From positions 1,736,001 to 1,800,000 of the forward strand of contig CAVZDY010000001.1 of the NCBI GenBank assembly GCA_963774195.1: a stretch of DNA of 64,000 nucleotides, read 5' to 3'. The notes under the pieces were generated by a model. That model was not told where the DNA came from and ran no database searches. It was given only the letters and a program-made list of their open reading frames with translations. Positions 53,958-62,147 of this stretch are shown piece by piece; the first letter of the stretch is position 1, and the number at the start of each line of letters is the position of its first letter. The stretch comes from Roseiarcus sp963774195. GTDB taxonomy: Bacteria; Pseudomonadota; Alphaproteobacteria; Rhizobiales; Beijerinckiaceae. A program made the position numbers and the translations under genes.

Positions 53958-55484
53958 ATGGCGACGACCCCAATGAATGCCTTGTTGCATAAGGCGACGA
54001 CGCGTCCGAACGGAACTGCGTTCATCTACGATGGAACTGTTTGGACCTATCATGATCTGCTGACCGCGGCTGAGCAGCTATCTCGCGCGTTCCTGGCCCA
54101 TGGTGTCCGGCAGGGAGACCGGGTGGTGCTCCACATGTCGAACAGGCCGGAAATGGCGGCTGCCCTGTACGCGTGTTTTCGCGTCGGAGCTATCGCGTGC
54201 CCGACGAACCTGCGGCTCAAGACGGCCGAACTGCGTGAGATCTTCCTCCGCCTGCAGCCCGCTCTCTATCTGGGCGAGGATCAACTCTATTCTCACGTCG
54301 AGGCCATCGAGCCGGAGATCCTCGCTGCAGAGAAGCGCTTTGTCATAGGCGCAATGTCCTGGTCGGCGCTGCTTATCGACAGCGCCAGCATTGGGGCCAT
54401 GCACGCGGAGCCCGACAAGGACGCGCCAGCGATCCTGCTGGCGACATCGGGAACGACCGGTCAGCCTAAGTTCGTCACCCACACACCAGCGACGCTATCG
54501 GCGATCCTGGCGGCGTACACGCACCATGATCTCAACCCCGCGCAGACCGTGCTCAACGCGTGCCCGATGGTGCATTGCAGTGGTCTCTTCGCCTTTCTGG
54601 CGTCTGTAAACTTCGGCGCTGCCATGGTCCTGCTGGAGCGCTTCGATCCGGATGCCGTGCTGGACAAAATCGAATTTCATGGCTGCACATGGATGCTCGG
54701 CGTGCCGTTCATGTACGACGCCTTGCTGGAGCGTCAACGGAATCGGCCGCGACGGGTGGGCTCGCTGCGGCACTGCAAATGCGGAGGGGATGTGTGTCCC
54801 ATCCAGCTACAGGTGCAGTTCGAGCAGACCTTCGGCGCGCCGCTTCGCAACGTTTGGGGCGCGACCGAGGTGGTCGGCTCGAACAGCCATGGCTTACAGC
54901 CTGGGCCTGTCACTCGGATTGCGCCGGGCGCCGAGATTCGTCTGGTGGACGACGAAGGCGTCGATGTGCCACGAGGCGAGGTCGGTGAGTTCCTCGTTCG
55001 TGGTCCATATGTGACCGTGGGCTATTGGGTCGGGCCAGGCCGCATAGACGCTGCGACACGCGATGGGTGGTACCATAGCGGCGACCTGATGCGGCAAGGT
55101 GAGGGCGACGAGCTGTGGTTCGTGGGCCGTAAGCAGGACATCATCATCCGCGGCGGGTCCAACATCTCCCCGGTCGAGGTCGAGCGGGTCCTGCTGAGCC
55201 ATCCCCTGGTGCATGATGCCGCGGTCTTCGGCGTGCCGGATCTTGTGCTGGGCCAGCGGGTGGCGGCCGTCGTGCAACTGTCGAGCGGCCTGTGTGACGC
55301 CGCGCAACTGTCGAGTGGCCTGTGTGACGCCGCGCTCGGCGACATTCTGCATGACACCAAGCAGCGGCTAGCGGATTACAAGACGCCGGAGTGGCTGTTG
55401 GCTGTCGACGCTGTGCCACGCAATCCCATCGGCAAGGTCGATCGACGGGCCGCGGCAGCGGAGATTCTCGGCTATGCCGCCTGA
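53958..55484 (+). CDS. Class I adenylate-forming acyl-CoA synthetase / ligase
   Basis: 508 residues. The phosphate-binding loop is 'LLATSGTTGQPKFV' (about residue 160); 'WGATEVVGS' is the A5 aromatic/ATE motif, 'GWYHSGDLM' and 'FVGRKQDIIIRGGSNISPVE' the A7-A8 hinge region, and 'PRNPIGKVDRRA' holds the A10 catalytic lysine. It activates a carboxylic acid to an acyl-AMP and then acyl-CoA. The C-terminal domain carries an exact in-frame tandem duplication of 10 residues (QLSSGLCDAA twice). Substrate unknown; nearby genes suggest a small specialised-metabolite or detoxification context. Confidence 0.9.
   Translation: MATTPMNALLHKATTRPNGTAFIYDGTVWTYHDLLTAAEQLSRAFLAHGVRQGDRVVLHMSNRPEMAAALYACFRVGAIACPTNLRLKTAELREIFLRLQPALYLGEDQLYSHVEAIEPEILAAEKRFVIGAMSWSALLIDSASIGAMHAEPDKDAPAILLATSGTTGQPKFVTHTPATLSAILAAYTHHDLNPAQTVLNACPMVHCSGLFAFLASVNFGAAMVLLERFDPDAVLDKIEFHGCTWMLGVPFMYDALLERQRNRPRRVGSLRHCKCGGDVCPIQLQVQFEQTFGAPLRNVWGATEVVGSNSHGLQPGPVTRIAPGAEIRLVDDEGVDVPRGEVGEFLVRGPYVTVGYWVGPGRIDAATRDGWYHSGDLMRQGEGDELWFVGRKQDIIIRGGSNISPVEVERVLLSHPLVHDAAVFGVPDLVLGQRVAAVVQLSSGLCDAAQLSSGLCDAALGDILHDTKQRLADYKTPEWLLAVDAVPRNPIGKVDRRAAAAEILGYAA
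55275..55334 (+). repeat. 30-bp in-frame tandem duplication inside the acyl-CoA ligase gene
   Basis: 55275-55304 and 55305-55334 encode QLSSGLCDAA twice and differ by a single base (AGC against AGT). The insertion falls in the C-terminal domain, between the 'VAAVVQ' strand and the helix starting 'LGDILHDTKQ', probably in a surface loop. Confidence 0.9.
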
Positions 55485-56182
55485 TCCGCGTCGCATGGCT
55501 TGCTTCAATGAGGACTTGAGGCGGCAACTGGCTGTTCGCTGAGCCGCCTCCACAAACGGGGCTGACGACCGGGCGAGTTGGGCGACAACGACATTGGCGC
55601 CCGGCTCGCCGAGCGCGAACGCCGCCAAACGCGGAGTTCCGCTACGTGATGGGTTGTAAAATTAGCGGGCTTTAATGACGGCGCAAATCTGGCCTTGGCC
55701 GATCGCGTGCGCAATCTTGCGTGAGAAGGCCCGCTTTCGCGCCAAGTACCAAACCGCGCTCGCGGTTCGAGCGGTGAGCGGCGGCAGGAAGTCACAGAGG
55801 GCCGAGGAGCAACACGTCGCCCGGGCGTATCTCTCGCGGCCTTCGACGTGCCGGCGGAATGCCGACGCAACCGCCTTGATCGGTAAGCGACGAGGCCAGG
55901 TACACCGGCCTGCCCGAGCGCGCCCGCCAAGTGGCTATCCTCAGCGCGGGCCGCGTCCCGCGCGCCGCCATATTGTCCTCGTATATTCGGCGCTCCCGCG
56001 AGCAATGAACATGCCGAACTACTGGCCATCGCGGGGATAAGCGCGCTCTGAGCTTCTTTGGCTAGCAGAAAAAAGACGCATTATTTCTGTCAAAGTTGCG
56101 ATCTTGCAATTCCACCTGGGACAACTAGGTCAAGTCGCGAACTGAGTTCAGGCCCCAAACCGCGTATGGTGAAGGTCGGACA
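55485..56182. other. Gene-free stretch before the VirG-like regulator
   Basis: About 700 bp. Frames on both strands give arginine/alanine-rich translations that I do not recognise. The last 130 bp (from about 56065) are AT-rich with TGCAATTCCACC at 56105-56116, a partial match to the Agrobacterium vir box, and probably contain the regulator's promoter. Confidence 0.4.
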
Positions 56183-56986
56183 ATGGTGAATTTCCTGGAG
56201 AAGCCTACTTTACGCGAGCCCGGCGAGTTGCCGAGCGGCGGCGGCGAAGGTCCGCTGAGGGATCACGGCGCGCCAGCGCGGATTCTCCTCGTCGAGGACG
56301 ACGTCTCCATCAGACATATGATCGAGAGTTACCTCGAAGAGCACGGCATCGATGTCGCCAGCGTCGACCAGCGAAAAGAGGTGGCGAGGTACTTCGCCTC
56401 TAGCGAACCCAGTCTCGTGATCCTCGATTTGCGGTTGGGTCAAGAGGATGGGCTCGACCTCCTCAGAGAAATCCGCTCGAGTTCGGATGTCCCTGTAATC
56501 ATTACCACTGGGCATCGGAGCGACGAAGTCGACCGCGTGGTCGGGCTGGAGCTGGGGGCTGACGATTACGTAATTAAGCCGTTCAGCCTTCGCGAACTGC
56601 TGGCGCGCATCCGCGCCGTCCTGCGTCGACGAGAGGTCGGCGGGGCCGCATCGCAACGGGAAGCAGCGCGAGGGCGCTTTCGGTTTGCTGGCTGGCAGAT
56701 AGATCGGCACACGCGACGACTGACCGACCCGAATGGGATGTCGGTTTTGCTGACGAAAGGAGAATACGCGCTGCTGATTGCCTTTCTCGATGCGCCGCAA
56801 CGTCCGCTCGCTCGCGAACACCTCCTGCAAGCCACCCGCGTACACGAGGATGTATTCGACCGTAGCATCGACGTGCAGGTGTTACGGCTGCGACGCAAGT
56901 TGGAGACCGACGCGAGCGCGCCGCGTTTGATCCAAACCGTGCGCGGCGTCGGCTACGTGTTCGTTGCGCCGGTAGAACCGATCTGA
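56183..56986 (+). CDS. OmpR/PhoB-type response regulator, VirG-like
   Basis: 267 residues. A 30-residue N-terminal extension precedes the receiver domain ('RILLVEDDVSIRHMIESYLE', acceptor Asp82 in 'VILDLRLGQEDGLDLL', lysine in 'YVIKPFSLRELLARIR'). The C-terminal winged helix has 'LLTKGEYALLIAFLDAPQRP', 'DVFDRSIDVQVLRLRRKLE' and 'LIQTVRGVGYVF'. The extension, 'ELGADDYVIKPFS-RE-LARIR' and the 'YDRSID' region resemble Agrobacterium VirG more than generic PhoB, from memory of that sequence. The cognate kinase is likely the VirA-like protein encoded 1.3 kb downstream. Confidence 0.85.
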   Translation: MVNFLEKPTLREPGELPSGGGEGPLRDHGAPARILLVEDDVSIRHMIESYLEEHGIDVASVDQRKEVARYFASSEPSLVILDLRLGQEDGLDLLREIRSSSDVPVIITTGHRSDEVDRVVGLELGADDYVIKPFSLRELLARIRAVLRRREVGGAASQREAARGRFRFAGWQIDRHTRRLTDPNGMSVLLTKGEYALLIAFLDAPQRPLAREHLLQATRVHEDVFDRSIDVQVLRLRRKLETDASAPRLIQTVRGVGYVFVAPVEPI

Positions 56987-57305
56987 AGCGGAGGCGTAGG
57001 AGTCGCCACGCATTCGTCGGCGCCGAATATTCACGTGTAGGACCAGAGACTACGCGACCTGTTACAATGGTAACCGAGTTGGACTGCAATGGAATAATCC
57101 TGCAACAGCCGCGACGCCAGATAGCGCGAGAACTCGGGCCTGTTCTTGACCTCTGGGTCCTGGTGTTTCCGTGCGTGCCTGTTGGACAACGCAATTGAAG
57201 CGAGATCGACCATTCTCCCGTTGGGCTGGGCCGAGAGGAGTTCGAAATGTGGCGGCGCCCGACCTGCTTGGGCGACGCGGAGCTCCCTTCGGCGACGTTT
57301 CAGCA
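56987..57305. other. Regulatory stretch between VirG-like regulator and cytochrome c peroxidase
   Basis: 319 bp with no gene of its own. The peroxidase frame stays open upstream, but that translation is arginine-rich. Two vir-box-like sequences are found at 57061-57096. A promoter for the peroxidase-kinase pair is expected here. Confidence 0.5.
57061..57096 (+). promoter_or_regulatory. Two vir-box-like sites spaced 22 bp apart
   Basis: GTTACAATGGTAAC (57061-57074) matches 13 of 14 positions of the VirG-binding consensus as I recall it (RWTDCAATTGHAAY). It is also a dyad, GTTAC-N4-GTAAC. A weaker copy, ACTGCAATGGAATA (57083-57096), matches 10 of 14. The 22-bp spacing is about two helical turns, as in Ti-plasmid vir promoters. 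The sites lie about 210-245 bp upstream of the peroxidase start and just after the VirG-like gene. Confidence 0.5.
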
Positions 57306-58298
57306 ATGTGGCGGTCGGTCTCCAGGGCGTCCCGTTCTGGGGCGTGGATTTACGCGGCGCTCGCGCTCCTCTCGATCATTACGTTTGTGCTCGTCTTCAG
57401 GACGGCGACAGCGCAGGGGCCGGTCATCCCGGCCCCAATTTCAGCGTTTCGGGCGGACGGCGAGCCGATCACTCCCATTCCGATGCCGCCCGCAGCCGAT
57501 CCGCTCAAACTGTCGCTCGGCGAGCAACTGTTTGCGGACGCTCGTCTGTCGCATGACGGAAAGCTCACATGTTTGACGTGCCACGACACGCGCGCCAACG
57601 GCCGCAGCAATCTACGCGCGGGAGATCGCAACGGCCGAGCGACGCCCTTCAACACCTTGAGTGTCTTCGACGCCGCTCTCAGCTTTCGGTTGAACTGGGA
57701 AGGCAACTTTCGCAGTCTTGAGGCGCAGATCGAGTCTGCGCTGGAGAATCCCGTCAATTTGAACACGAGCGTCGCCGAAGTTCTCAAAAAGCTCGACGCG
57801 GACCCGCAAATGAGGAGTCGCTTTTTTGCGGCCTACGGGCGGCTGCCGGATCGGGCGAGCCTTCTAGACGCCATCGCCACCTTCGAGCGGTCGCTGCTCA
57901 CCCCTGACAGCCAGTTCGATCTCTGGCTTCGCGGGAACGCCTCGGCGCTCTCGGCCAAGGAGGTCGAAGGATACCAGCTCTTCAAATCACTCGGATGCAT
58001 TTCCTGCCATCAAGGCGTCAATGTCGGCGGCAATCTCTTCGAGCGCCCCGGCATATTTCGTCCGCTTGCCCCGAAGGATCCCGCAATTCTTCGCGTCCCG
58101 AGTTTGCGCAACGTCGCAACGAGGGCGCCCTACTTCCATGATGGCAGCGCTCCCACCCTCAAAGGCGCCGTCCGCAGGATGGCCGAGGCGCAACTCGATC
58201 GAACGCTGTCGGATGAACAGGTGGACGAGGTCGTCGCGTTCCTGAACACCCTCACCGGAAAGTATCGGGGCCAACTCTTGGTCGGTGCGTCACAATGA
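57306..58298 (+). CDS. Di-heme cytochrome c peroxidase family protein
   Basis: 330 residues from ATG 57306; an N-terminal hydrophobic segment 'IYAALALLSIITFVLVF' serves as signal or anchor, so the protein is periplasmic. Two c-type heme sites are present: C89-L-T-C-H93 in the N-terminal domain and C231-I-S-C-H235 in the C-terminal domain. 'LSLGEQLFADARLSHDGK', 'NTLSVFDAALSFRLNWEG', 'ALENPVNLN' and 'VPSLRNVATRAPYFHDGSA' match the CcpA/MauG family. It may reduce H2O2 or oxidise a small molecule or protein. Its stop overlaps the kinase start by 4 bp (ATGA), so the two are translationally coupled. Confidence 0.9.
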   Translation: MWRSVSRASRSGAWIYAALALLSIITFVLVFRTATAQGPVIPAPISAFRADGEPITPIPMPPAADPLKLSLGEQLFADARLSHDGKLTCLTCHDTRANGRSNLRAGDRNGRATPFNTLSVFDAALSFRLNWEGNFRSLEAQIESALENPVNLNTSVAEVLKKLDADPQMRSRFFAAYGRLPDRASLLDAIATFERSLLTPDSQFDLWLRGNASALSAKEVEGYQLFKSLGCISCHQGVNVGGNLFERPGIFRPLAPKDPAILRVPSLRNVATRAPYFHDGSAPTLKGAVRRMAEAQLDRTLSDEQVDEVVAFLNTLTGKYRGQLLVGASQ

Positions 58299-60850
58299 AA
58301 TTGATCTTGATCGCGGCGACGGCCTTGCTGCTCCTCTTATTGACGACTTGGCTATCGCTCAGCGCTCTCAATTCCGACGCCGAACGCTTCGATCGCGCCC
58401 TGAGCGCGCTAGATGGTATCTCAGCGACGGAAAGCGACCTTCGTCGAGATGTTCTCAGCGCCCGCGCCGGATTGTTGCGCAACTACGATCCGCTGGTCCA
58501 GGAGCGAGATGCGTTGGACGCGCTGCTGGCCCAGCTACGCGGCGCCGACGACGACGCAGCGGTCGCGGCAGCGATCGAAGATCTCGCCGGCTCTGTCTCC
58601 CGACAAGAGGGCCTGATCGAGACCTTCAAGAGCAACAATGCGCTGCTGCAGAATTCCTTGACCTATTTCAATCGGTACAGCCTTCGTCTGGCTGCAACGG
58701 ATCCGACCGAGCCGATAGTCGCGGCGGTAAGCGCGCTTGCGGCCGGCATGCTGCACCTGACGCTCGATACTTCGGACGCAATGGCGATGCAGGTGCAGAC
58801 CCTATTGGACGCGGTGGCGAGGACGCCTGTTCCACCGGCTGATGCTGATACGGTGGGCGCCCTGTTGGCGCATGCGCGTCTTCTTCACGGTCTCCTGTCC
58901 TCAACGGATGGAGCGTTGAAGTCTCTTCGCGCCGTGGGCGAGGATCGCGACCACGATGCCGTTCGCACGATGGTTTTGACGCAACAGGCCGCGTCGAGGA
59001 CGACAGCGCGGCGATTCCGGCGGTTGCTCTACGTCACTTCGGTGGTCCTGATCGGATGCCTGGTTCATCTCGGACTGCGCCTGCGGTCCCGGGGCCGAGC
59101 GTTGCAACGGCGCGCGGGGCTCGAGCATGTGATCGCGAGGGTCTCGATGCGCTTCCTGAGCGCGCCGCAAGACATGGATGCCGCGATCGATCTGGCTCTC
59201 GCAGAGATCGGCGAATGTGTCGCCACCGACCGCGTCTATTTCCTCGTCTCGTCCCCGTCGGCCCGAGCGCACGTCTGGCACAAAACGCAAAGCATTCGTC
59301 GACCGGGGTGGCCGGAGGGGGCCTGGGCGCTGCTTGCGCTGTTCACCTCGGCGCCGGCGGGAATCGTTCACATTCCTCGCGTCGGCCGGTTGCCGCAGGG
59401 CGAGAGCAGGCGGGCCTGCGACGCGCTCGGATTGAAAGGATGGACATGCGCTACCAACGTGGGCCGCGACGGGGCTCGCGTCATGCTGGGCTTCGATGCG
59501 TTGCACTGGCGGCACTACACGGCCGGACCCGCCGAACTCGGCCTATTTCGCATGGCTCTCGATGTGATTCTCAATGCTATCGAGAGGCAGTCGATGGAGC
59601 TGGAACGGGCGCGATTGGAGACGCGTCTGGAGCAGAGCCGGCGCATGGAGACCGTGGGCGCGCTCGCGAGTGGCGTCGCGCATAATTTCAATAACATCGT
59701 CGGCGCGATCCTGGGGTTCGCCGAAATGGCCGAATCCCAAGTCCCGGCTGGGAGTCGGCCTGCTGGCAGCCTCGGAGAGATCCGGCGGGCGGGAGAACGG
59801 GGGCGTGAGCTCGTCGGTCAGATCCTCGCTTTCGGCCGCCGCCGCGATGCACACCGCAGGCCGACGAGCGTTCGCGCGTTGGTCGCCGAGACGGCGTCGC
59901 TGTTGCGCGCCTCACTGCCTCCGGGAATAGAGATAGTCGTCCCCGAGCCGGCCGAGGCGGCTATCGTATCCGCGGAGCCCGCTCAGTTGCAGCAGGTGAT
60001 CCTGAATCTTTGCATCAACGCCTCGCAGGCCATGGACGGCGCGGGCCAGATCGAGATCGAGGTTCAAGCGCATGAGGTCGGCGGGGCGCGATCATTTAGT
60101 CACGGGGACATCGCGCCGGGACGCTACGTATGCATTGCGGTCACCGATGCCGGGCGCGGGATGGACGACGCAACGTTGAAGCGAATATTCGATCCGTTCT
60201 TCACAACCCGATCGGTTGGTAACGGCTTGGGTCTCGCGACGGTGCGCGAAATTGTGCGCGAACACGACGGAGCCCTGAATGTTCGCAGCGCGCCAAACGC
60301 CGGCAGCCGCTTCGAGGTCTGGCTAGCCTGCATCGCCGTCGGCGAGCCTGTTCCCACCTATGACGCGCCGACGCTTCCGTTCGGACAAGGACAGACAGTA
60401 CTGATTGTCGAGGAAAATCGCGAGCAGTTGCTTCGCAGCGAAGAGATATTGGCGGCGCTCGGCTACGAGCCGGTCGGCTTCGGGCGCTCCGAGGATGCGC
60501 TCGCCTCGTGCTTGGAAAATCCGGAGCGATTCGATGCGTTTGTGATCGGGCCCATCTCTCCCCCGACGTCGGCGCTCGCGCTCACGACCTCTCTGCGCCA
60601 GCTCATACGCGGCCGGCCGATCCTCATTTCGGTCGCGTGCGCCAACGAAATCGACGTCAAGGCGCTGATGGCTGCGGGCGTCTGCGAAATCGTCTCCCGG
60701 CCGCTGCTCGCCACCGAGATTGCGACCGCGCTCGCGCGCTGTTTCGCTTCGCCGGAACCCAATTCGCTTGGCTCGTATCGGCAGGCCGTCCCGCGGTCCG
60801 ATGCCGGCAATGTGTCCGGCGACCAGCGAGAATCCCCTGCGTTCCCGTGA
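58295..60850 (+). CDS. VirA-like membrane sensor histidine kinase with degenerate receiver
   Basis: 851 residues. Membrane span 1 (about 3-25), a helical periplasmic domain with 'LRRDVLSARAGLLRNYDPLV' (very like the start of the VirA periplasmic domain), and membrane span 2 (about 247-266). A GAF-like linker (about 280-430) follows. The H-box is 'LASGVAHNFNNIVGAILGFA' with His463; N-box 'ILNLCINASQAMDGAG', 'VTDAGRGMDDATL', 'FDPFFTTR' and G-box 'GNGLGLATVREI' form the kinase. The C-terminal receiver (about 705-825) keeps 'ALGYEPVGF', also found in VirA, but the phospho-acceptor Asp is replaced in 'FDAFVIGPISPP'. In Agrobacterium VirA senses plant phenolics; here the signal is unknown and might relate to the co-encoded peroxidase. 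Confidence 0.88.
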   Translation: MKLILIAATALLLLLLTTWLSLSALNSDAERFDRALSALDGISATESDLRRDVLSARAGLLRNYDPLVQERDALDALLAQLRGADDDAAVAAAIEDLAGSVSRQEGLIETFKSNNALLQNSLTYFNRYSLRLAATDPTEPIVAAVSALAAGMLHLTLDTSDAMAMQVQTLLDAVARTPVPPADADTVGALLAHARLLHGLLSSTDGALKSLRAVGEDRDHDAVRTMVLTQQAASRTTARRFRRLLYVTSVVLIGCLVHLGLRLRSRGRALQRRAGLEHVIARVSMRFLSAPQDMDAAIDLALAEIGECVATDRVYFLVSSPSARAHVWHKTQSIRRPGWPEGAWALLALFTSAPAGIVHIPRVGRLPQGESRRACDALGLKGWTCATNVGRDGARVMLGFDALHWRHYTAGPAELGLFRMALDVILNAIERQSMELERARLETRLEQSRRMETVGALASGVAHNFNNIVGAILGFAEMAESQVPAGSRPAGSLGEIRRAGERGRELVGQILAFGRRRDAHRRPTSVRALVAETASLLRASLPPGIEIVVPEPAEAAIVSAEPAQLQQVILNLCINASQAMDGAGQIEIEVQAHEVGGARSFSHGDIAPGRYVCIAVTDAGRGMDDATLKRIFDPFFTTRSVGNGLGLATVREIVREHDGALNVRSAPNAGSRFEVWLACIAVGEPVPTYDAPTLPFGQGQTVLIVEENREQLLRSEEILAALGYEPVGFGRSEDALASCLENPERFDAFVIGPISPPTSALALTTSLRQLIRGRPILISVACANEIDVKALMAAGVCEIVSRPLLATEIATALARCFASPEPNSLGSYRQAVPRSDAGNVSGDQRESPAFP

Positions 60851-61092
60851 GGAAACCGGATTTTGGTTTCCTCTGCGAAGTTCGACGTAGGCGCCTAGGG
60901 CCGCGAAGCCGCGAGCATATTACAATCGTAGCCCTTTTCTCCAATTCGGACATAACGCCGTTGCGCGATCAGCGCAAACTGATGCGATCGCGGGACTACA
61001 AACGCTGGAATCCTGTGCCCCGAATTCGGCGTCGGCGCGTTTGGAAGTCCTGGAGATTTGGCGCGGCACACGGCAGCGACGGGGCAACCAGC

Positions 61093-61965
61093 GTGACGAG
61101 AGCGAGAATCAGAGAGACCAATGCCTCGGTCGAGCTTTCAGCCGACCGCAGGCTCGTAGCTATCCTGGCGGCCGACGTCGTCGATTATAGCCGTCTGATG
61201 GGCGTCGACGAACTCGGCACACTACGCGCTTTGGAGGCGATCCTGGCAGAGATCCTCAAGCCCGCGATCGCCGATTACCGAGGCCGCGTCGTGAAGACCA
61301 CCGGTGATGGATTGCTGGTGGAGTTTGCGAGCGTCGTCTACGCGGTTGCCTGCGCCACGGCGATCCAACGAGACATGGGCGCATGGGCCTCGGAGCTGGA
61401 AGTCGACCCGCTCGTGCGGCTGCGGATCGGCGTGAATATGGGCGACGTCATCAGCCTGGGGTCTGATATCTTCGGCGATGCGGTGAATCTCGCCGCGCGC
61501 CTGGAATCAATTTGCGAGCCCGGCGGGTTGGCCATGTCGCGCACCGCTTACGAACAGGTGCGCGGCAAGCTCGCTTTCCCCTTCGCCGATCTCGGCGAGC
61601 GGTGTTTCAAGAACATCGCCAGGCCGATGCAAGTCTTCGCCCTGGCGCCGCAGACGATAGCCTCGATCCCTGAAACTGCGTTCGAAGCGCGGCCGGCCGC
61701 GGCGGCCGCTTCCCTCCCGTGGCAGACGGCGGCTCGTGTTCCCCGCGCGGGGTCGTTGGGCCGGATCAGCATGGCCGCGGGCGCCTTCGCGCTGCACCGG
61801 ATGGGGCGCGTGCTCCACGCGGCCGGCGCCTTGTTCGCCGCTCCTCGTCCTCTCCACATCCTGGCGCCACCGGGGAGGCCCGAACCGCTGGGGCCGCCGA
61901 GCCGAGCCATTGCAGCCAAATTGCCGGAACCAGCAGAGACGCGGGCCGGCGCGAAGGTAGAGTGA
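61093..61965 (+). CDS. Class III adenylate/guanylate cyclase domain protein
   Basis: 290 residues if GTG 61093 is the start; ATG 60982 is in frame but adds an arginine-rich, unconserved stretch. The cyclase homology domain (about 18-190) begins 'RRLVAILAADVVDYSRLM' with the metal-binding aspartate, has 'VVKTTGDGLLVEFASVVYAV', the second metal Asp in 'RIGVNMGDVI', and 'FGDAVNLAARLESICEPGG'. In Hyphomicrobiales this domain is normally followed by a TolB-like or TPR region; here it ends in a proline/alanine-rich tail of about 100 residues, so the protein looks shortened. Product cAMP is likely, cGMP not excluded. Confidence 0.85.
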   Translation: MTRARIRETNASVELSADRRLVAILAADVVDYSRLMGVDELGTLRALEAILAEILKPAIADYRGRVVKTTGDGLLVEFASVVYAVACATAIQRDMGAWASELEVDPLVRLRIGVNMGDVISLGSDIFGDAVNLAARLESICEPGGLAMSRTAYEQVRGKLAFPFADLGERCFKNIARPMQVFALAPQTIASIPETAFEARPAAAAASLPWQTAARVPRAGSLGRISMAAGAFALHRMGRVLHAAGALFAAPRPLHILAPPGRPEPLGPPSRAIAAKLPEPAETRAGAKVE

Positions 61966-62147
61966 TTCCTCGAAGCGACGGTCGAGGAAGACCTCGAAGT
62001 CGCTCGATATTCATATCCGCGGCGAAGGCGCGCGCCGTCTCGACCTTCTTGACGGAGAGGCTTTGCGCAGGCATCGGCGGTCGCCCCTCCAGCGGGCGGC
62101 GGTTTTCCCTGGCGCCTAGTCCCGGTCCGGGCTAGATTTTTGCGATT

